A stretch of 18,200 bases of DNA from Gemmatimonadota bacterium (GTDB taxonomy: Bacteria > Gemmatimonadota > Gemmatimonadetes > Longimicrobiales > Gaopeijiaceae), in contig PWZC01000157.1 of the NCBI GenBank assembly GCA_003567615.1, positions 1 to 18,200 on the forward strand, written 5' to 3'. Made by a program: the position numbers and the translations under genes. Shown here in pieces: positions 15,529-18,200 of the stretch. The notes beneath the pieces are model-generated. The model made no database searches and was not told where the DNA came from. It was given only the letters and a program-made list of their open reading frames with translations. Positions within the stretch are counted from its first letter, which is position 1; every line of letters begins with the position of its first letter.

Positions 15529-16232
15529 GGAGCCATCCGGGTCAGGGCGTAGACGAAGAGGTTGACCCCCATGCGGAGGGCCTCCTCCCGGACGTCGGGG
15601 GCGGTCCCATGGACAGTGGGGTCTTCCCACCCGTTGCCCAGGTCCGATTCGTAGGTGTAGAGCACCACCAGCCGTCCCTCATGGAAGATCCCGAAGGCCT
15701 GAGGAGGGTTTCCATCGTGCTCGTGGATCTTGGGGAGACCCTGGGGGAACTCGTAGAAGGCCGAGAAAATGGGGTGGTCCGATGGAAGCTCGACCAGGGG
15801 GCGGTCGGGGTAGAGCGCCGCCATCTCCCGGCGAAACGCCTCGTCCATCCCGTAGTTGTCGTCGGCATGAAGGAGCCCGCCGCCCTCCAGGTAGCGGCGG
15901 AGCGCCACCCGCTCTTCCGGGGTAAATGCCACATTCCCATGGCCGGTCATGTGGATGATGGGGTAGTCCGGGAGGGTGGGGTCGAGGGGTGTCACCACCG
16001 ACTCCCGAAGCGCGGTGGGGATGGCGGTGCGCTCCCGGATGGCCTCCAGGAGGTTCGGAAGGGACGACGGGTTCGCGTACCAGTCCCCTCCACCCCCGTA
16101 CTGGAGCCGGCCGATGGTGATCTCTGTGGTGGCCGGCCCGACCACACGGTCCACGCCCATGCGGACCCCGTCCCCGGAGTCGTAGCCCGGGGTCAGGGGG
16201 AGCAGGACGAGGAGGAGGGCCGGGACGAACAC
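15525..16232 (-). CDS. DUF4159 domain protein (secreted, amidotransferase-like fold)
   Basis: The 235-residue protein matches DUF4159 over nearly its whole length: RLQYGGGGDWYANPSSLPNL (42-61), IIHMTGHGN (92-100), LEGGGLLHADDNYG (115-128), FRREMAALYPDRPL, LPSDHPIFSAFYEFP, GLPKIHEHDG and ALRMGVNLFVYAL. I place the start at GTG 16232, because AAGGAG precedes it by 5 bases and the product then begins with a hydrophobic signal (FVPALLLVLLPLTPG). That signal lacks the usual N-terminal positive charge. Longer upstream frames would run into rsmI. DUF4159 proteins have a glutamine-amidotransferase/ThuA-like fold but are not proven enzymes. It is the first gene of the run and overlaps the DUF4175-like gene by 4 bases. 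No MoxR or DUF58 gene is adjacent. Confidence 0.92.
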   Translation of the reverse strand: MFVPALLLVLLPLTPGYDSGDGVRMGVDRVVGPATTEITIGRLQYGGGGDWYANPSSLPNLLEAIRERTAIPTALRESVVTPLDPTLPDYPIIHMTGHGNVAFTPEERVALRRYLEGGGLLHADDNYGMDEAFRREMAALYPDRPLVELPSDHPIFSAFYEFPQGLPKIHEHDGNPPQAFGIFHEGRLVVLYTYESDLGNGWEDPTVHGTAPDVREEALRMGVNLFVYALTRMAP

Positions 16233-16237
16233 AGAGG

Positions 16238-16243
16238 CTCCTT
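16238..16243 (-). promoter_or_regulatory. strong Shine-Dalgarno for the DUF4159 gene
   Basis: AAGGAG lies 5 bases (CCTCT) upstream of the GTG at 16232. It is one of the two best ribosome sites in the window. It decides the start here, because the frame is open much further upstream through the end of rsmI. Confidence 0.8.
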
Positions 16244-16302
16244 GGATGCAGGTGTAGGGGAGGGACGACCGGGCGCCTATGGCACCCAGGCACCCTCGGA
16301 AT

Positions 16303-16348
16303 TCAGGACCCGTCGCACGCACGGACCGGCTCGGCTCAGGACCCGTCG
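16303..16348. repeat. 13-base direct repeat around the rsmI stop codon
   Basis: TCAGGACCCGTCG occurs at 16303-16315 and 16336-16348, 33 bases apart. On the minus strand the second copy (16348-16336) encodes the last codons and stop of rsmI (CGACGGGTCCTGA). The first copy (16315-16303) repeats that text 33 bases into the intergenic spacer. A partial GGTCC copy lies between them. Confidence 0.8.
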
Positions 16349-17193
16349 GACTCCGGATCCGCCGCCACCTCCTGAACCAGGGAATACGCTTGGTTCCGGG
16401 GCACGCGCAAGCGCTCGGCCACCTCCCGCGCCGCGCGACTCGGCGACCGCCCCTGATCCAGGAGCGCCCGGGCCAACGCCCGCACCGCCTGGGCATCGGC
16501 TTCGCCGCCGTCGCCGGAACTCCTCGCCGGCGCCACCACCACCGTCACCTCGCCTCGCGGGGGGGTCTCCCGATAGTAGCGGGCCAGGGTGGAGGGGGTT
16601 CCGCGCCGCACCTCCTCGTGGACCTTGGTGAGCTCGCGGGCCACCGCCACCTCCCGGTCCTCGGGCCACTCCGGCTCCAGCGCTTCCAGGAGGTCCAGGC
16701 ACCGCTCCGGCGATTCGAAGACCACGGTGGTCTCGGGAGCGGTGCGGATCCGCTCCAGCATCTCCCGCCGCTCCCTCCCCTTCCGGGGAACGAACCCCAG
16801 GAAGGCGAAGGGGATGGAGGGGAGCCCCGACGCCACCAGCGCCGCCAGCACCGCCGAGGGCCCGGGGATGGGCACCACCCGGTGCCCGTCGTCCAGAACC
16901 CGGGAGACGAGGCGCTCCCCCGGGTCCGAGACCAGCGGGGTCCCGGCGTCCGAGACCAGCGCCAGCGCCCGGCCCCCACGGAGCCGCTCCAGCACCGATG
17001 GGATGCGGGCGGCCTCATTGTGCTCGTGGAGCGACTCCAGCGGGACCCGGAGCCCCAGGTGGTTCAGGAGGATCAGGGTGCGGCGGGTGTCCTCGGCCAG
17101 AACCAGATCCACTTCCCCCAGGATCCGGCTAGCCCGGACCGTCAGATCCTCCAGGTTGCCGATGGGGGTGCTGATGAGATAGAGAGTGCCCAT
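16336..17193 (-). CDS. rsmI: 16S rRNA (cytidine(1402)-2'-O)-methyltransferase
   Basis: RsmI uses S-adenosylmethionine to methylate the ribose of C1402 in the 16S rRNA decoding centre. The 285-residue length matches the family. The signatures of this tetrapyrrole-methylase-fold enzyme are all present: STPIGNLEDLTVRA near the N-terminus, AEDTRRT, LVSDAGTPLVSDPG, VPIPGPSAVLAALVASGLP, VVFESPERCLDLL and RELTKVHEEVRRG. A C-terminal helical region (about 230-280) includes SPSRAAREVAERLRVPRNQAYSLV. I chose the ATG at 17193 because the family start (MGTLYLISTPIGN) begins there. It has no Shine-Dalgarno, but TAGCTT lies 5 bases upstream, so the message may be leaderless. It is separated from trxA by 269 bases and from DUF4159 by 103. 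Confidence 0.98.
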   Translation of the reverse strand: MGTLYLISTPIGNLEDLTVRASRILGEVDLVLAEDTRRTLILLNHLGLRVPLESLHEHNEAARIPSVLERLRGGRALALVSDAGTPLVSDPGERLVSRVLDDGHRVVPIPGPSAVLAALVASGLPSIPFAFLGFVPRKGRERREMLERIRTAPETTVVFESPERCLDLLEALEPEWPEDREVAVARELTKVHEEVRRGTPSTLARYYRETPPRGEVTVVVAPARSSGDGGEADAQAVRALARALLDQGRSPSRAAREVAERLRVPRNQAYSLVQEVAADPESDGS

Positions 17194-17198
17194 GGATC

Positions 17199-17204
17199 AA
17201 GCTA
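17199..17204 (-). promoter_or_regulatory. possible -10 element for rsmI (leaderless start?)
   Basis: TAGCTT fits TAnnnT and lies 5 bases (GATCC) before the rsmI ATG. The gene has no Shine-Dalgarno, so transcription may start at or beside the start codon. No clear -35 is seen. The same arrangement is seen at the TonB-like gene. Confidence 0.35.
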
Positions 17205-17266
17205 TCGGCCGGGAGGGGTGGGCGCGATGGCCGGATGGGACTCCCGCATGTGTGTTCGGGGCGGCG

Positions 17267-17338
17267 GGCGGTTGGGCGGCGTGTAGCAGGTGGGGGCGCC
17301 AGGCGGTTGGGCGCGCCGTGTAGCAGGTGGGGGCGCCA
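17267..17338. repeat. imperfect tandem repeat of about 36 bases between trxA and rsmI
   Basis: Two adjacent units, 17267-17301 (35 bases) and 17302-17338 (37 bases), both begin GGCGGTTGGGC. Both end with GTGTAGCAGGTGGGGG followed by CGCCA. They differ in a short internal segment (GGC versus GCGCC). The second unit holds the 8-base palindrome GGCGCGCC (17310-17317). I see no gene in this spacer (17194-17462). Confidence 0.85.
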
Positions 17339-17424
17339 GGCAGCACCCGGGGCCCGCCCCGCGCCATGCGCAGGACGAGCCCCGAAGACCTTCTCTCTCC
17401 GCTACCCAGGAAGGCGGCGGCGCG

Positions 17425-17468
17425 ACCCCTCAGAGGTGTCTCAGCGACCTCTCAGCGGTGCCTCAGAG
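17425..17468 (-). repeat. four 11-base tandem repeats carrying TGA at the end of trxA
   Basis: Reading the minus strand from 17468: CTCTGAGGCAC, CGCTGAGAGGT, CGCTGAGACAC and CTCTGAGGGGT, each 11 bases. The first contains the trxA stop (TGA 17465-17463). TGA recurs at 17454, 17443 and 17432, which covers all three reading frames. The arms ACCTCT and AGAGGT can also pair in two alternative 6-base stems (17432-17437 with 17447-17452, or 17447-17452 with 17465-17470). No T-run follows, so intrinsic terminator activity is uncertain. Confidence 0.75.
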
Positions 17469-17798
17469 GTGCTCCTGGATCTTCTTCTCCAGGTGGGCCT
17501 TGGGAACGGCTCCCACCACCGTATCCACGTGGGTTCCGTTCTTGAAGAAGAGGATGGAGGGAATGGAGCGGATCCCGAACCGGCTGGCGGTGCGGGGGTT
17601 CTGGTCCACGTCCACCTTCCCCACGGTCACGCCCTTGCCGGCATAATCCCCGGCCAGCTCCTCCACGATGGGACCCACGATCCGGCAGGGGCCGCACCAG
17701 GCGGCCCAGAAGTCGACCACGGCGAGGCCGTCGGCGTCTTCGATGGTGGCGGTGAAGGTCTCGTCGGTCACATTGAGCGTGTTCTTTCCATCGGCCAT
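17463..17798 (-). CDS. trxA: thioredoxin
   Basis: This is a cytoplasmic protein-disulfide reductase of 111 residues, the standard length. The active site WCGPC is at 34-38 (Cys35/Cys38) inside VVDFWAAWCGPCR. The cis-proline is Pro80 in SIPSILFFKNG, and VDVDQNP precedes it as usual. The C-terminus is KKIQEHL. ATG 17798 is preceded by GAGGAG at 7 bases, a strong ribosome site. It is transcribed away from the epimerase-like gene across a 133-base spacer. I see no signal peptide, so it is a TrxA-type rather than an exported thioredoxin. Confidence 0.97.
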   Translation of the reverse strand: MADGKNTLNVTDETFTATIEDADGLAVVDFWAAWCGPCRIVGPIVEELAGDYAGKGVTVGKVDVDQNPRTASRFGIRSIPSILFFKNGTHVDTVVGAVPKAHLEKKIQEHL

Positions 17799-17805
17799 GT
17801 AGTGT

Positions 17806-17811
17806 CTCCTC
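17806..17811 (-). promoter_or_regulatory. Shine-Dalgarno of trxA
   Basis: GAGGAG lies 7 bases (ACACTAC) upstream of the trxA ATG at 17798. Together with the DUF4159 site it shows that this genome uses canonical ribosome sites for some genes, while several others here have none. Confidence 0.85.
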
Positions 17812-17825
17812 AGATGTTCAACGGG

Positions 17826-17844
17826 CGACCCATCGGTTGGGTCG
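17826..17844. promoter_or_regulatory. perfect inverted repeat between trxA and the epimerase-like gene (possible operator)
   Basis: CGACCCA (17826-17832) and TGGGTCG (17838-17844) are exact reverse complements around TCGGT. This 7-5-7 symmetric site sits about 28 bases from the trxA start and overlaps the proposed -35 of the plus-strand promoter. A shared operator for the divergent pair, or a hairpin in the trxA leader, would both fit. Confidence 0.55.
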
Positions 17845-17865
17845 GTCTCCGATCATGTGTAGAAT
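17837..17865 (+). promoter_or_regulatory. possible sigma-70-type promoter for the epimerase-like gene
   Basis: TAGAAT (17860-17865) matches five of six bases of TATAAT. TTGGGT (17837-17842), which shares TTG with TTGACA, lies 17 bases upstream. The predicted start near 17872 would leave a leader of about 60 bases. AT-richer sequence is rare in this window, which supports the -10. The -35 is weak. Confidence 0.5.
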
Positions 17866-17922
17866 CTCTTCTCGTTGGCGCTCCGGTTGTTCGGGGCGCG
17901 TCCTTCGCCACCCCTTCGATCC

Positions 17923-17926
17923 GGAG
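17923..17926 (+). promoter_or_regulatory. Shine-Dalgarno of the epimerase-like gene
   Basis: GGAG followed by a 5-base spacer (CGTCC) precedes ATG 17932, supporting this start over internal codons. Confidence 0.65.
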
Positions 17927-17931
17927 CGTCC

Positions 17932-18200
17932 ATGCCCCCCCACCCCCTTCACCACGTCGCCATCGCGACGCCCTCCATCCGCGAGGCGGCTCCGCTCTTC
18001 GAACTCCTGACCGGTGAGACTTGTTCCCCGGTGGAGGAAGTTCCGGCGCAGGGCGTCCGGGTGGCCTTCGTGGGGACCCTGGAACTCATCGAGCCCACCG
18101 ATCCGGAGGGCGGCGTGGCGCGCTTCCTGGAGCGCCGCGGCCAGGGCCTGCATCACATCGCCTTCCAGGTGCCGGACATCGCCGCCGCCCTGGCCGACGC
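17932..18200 (+). CDS. mce: methylmalonyl-CoA epimerase-like VOC-family protein, partial
   Basis: The gene runs off the right edge; 89 codons are visible. The start PLHHVAIAT (His7/His8) and LELIEP (Glu51), then GLHHIAFQVPDI (His74/His75), match the first beta-alpha-beta modules of methylmalonyl-CoA epimerase. That metal enzyme interconverts (R)- and (S)-methylmalonyl-CoA in propionyl-CoA metabolism. His8, Glu51 and His75 are the likely metal ligands by position; the last ligand is beyond the window. ATG 17932 has GGAG 5 bases upstream. Other vicinal-oxygen-chelate enzymes (glyoxalase or dioxygenase type) share the fold, so the exact substrate is likely but not proven. It is the only rightward gene here. 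Confidence 0.85.
   Translation, partial: MPPHPLHHVAIATPSIREAAPLFELLTGETCSPVEEVPAQGVRVAFVGTLELIEPTDPEGGVARFLERRGQGLHHIAFQVPDIAAALAD

Noticed and set aside
15529..15630. ATG start for the DUF4175-like protein at 15630
   Set aside because: It would overlap DUF4159 by about 100 bases and lacks a ribosome site; GTG 15528 makes a GTGA overlap like the neighbouring junctions.
16233..16496. N-terminal extension of the DUF4159 protein into rsmI
   Set aside because: The extension is Arg/Pro/Trp-rich shadow of rsmI; the AAGGAG site and hydrophobic signal mark GTG 16232.
17818..18156. Minus-strand open frame opposite the epimerase-like gene
   Set aside because: The plus-strand frame has VOC motifs and a ribosome site; the minus frame has none.

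Overview
The window is very GC-rich and densely coded, with overlapping frames and many GTG starts. It looks like a chromosomal segment of a Gram-negative-type bacterium, most probably Gemmatimonadota or a close relative. This rests on the gene mix: an SbsA-type Ig-like envelope protein, a DUF4159/DUF4175 pair, and a Bacteroidetes-type protein often mislabelled 'asparagine synthetase B'. The phylum is inferred from gene content, because no rRNA is present. I see no tRNA, rRNA, CRISPR array, insertion sequence or prophage.

Twelve of the thirteen genes lie on the minus strand, so they read from right to left. At the right end trxA (minus) and a methylmalonyl-CoA epimerase-like gene (plus, cut by the window edge) diverge from a 133-base spacer holding a perfect palindrome and a likely promoter. 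Next comes rsmI (16S rRNA 2'-O-methyltransferase). A tight five-gene run follows (16232 down to 7377): DUF4159 protein, DUF4175-like membrane/coiled-coil protein, a small secreted helical protein, the 'AsnB-like' secreted protein, and a DinG-type helicase with an N-terminal RadC-like JAB domain. Its junctions are a 4-base overlap, a 4-base overlap, a 1-base gap and a 10-base gap. The first four products look envelope-associated; the helicase may simply be co-transcribed.

Further left are a two-TM small protein and an FAH-family hydrolase (1-base gap), a DapL-type aminotransferase, a TonB-like single-pass protein without a recognisable TonB C-terminal domain, and valS. valS overlaps by 4 bases a Big_5/SbsA-like lipoprotein gene that runs off the left edge.

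The most interesting items are (1) the JAB-DinG fusion, whose first Fe-S cysteine is replaced by serine; (2) the DUF4159-DUF4175-helical-AsnB-like operon, with two products that may share an amidotransferase-like fold; and (3) repeated short duplications at gene boundaries, including an 11-base tandem repeat that begins in the last codons of trxA and gives stop codons in all three frames. No intergenic stretch exceeds 300 bases; the longest (17194-17462) is filled with short tandem repeats.
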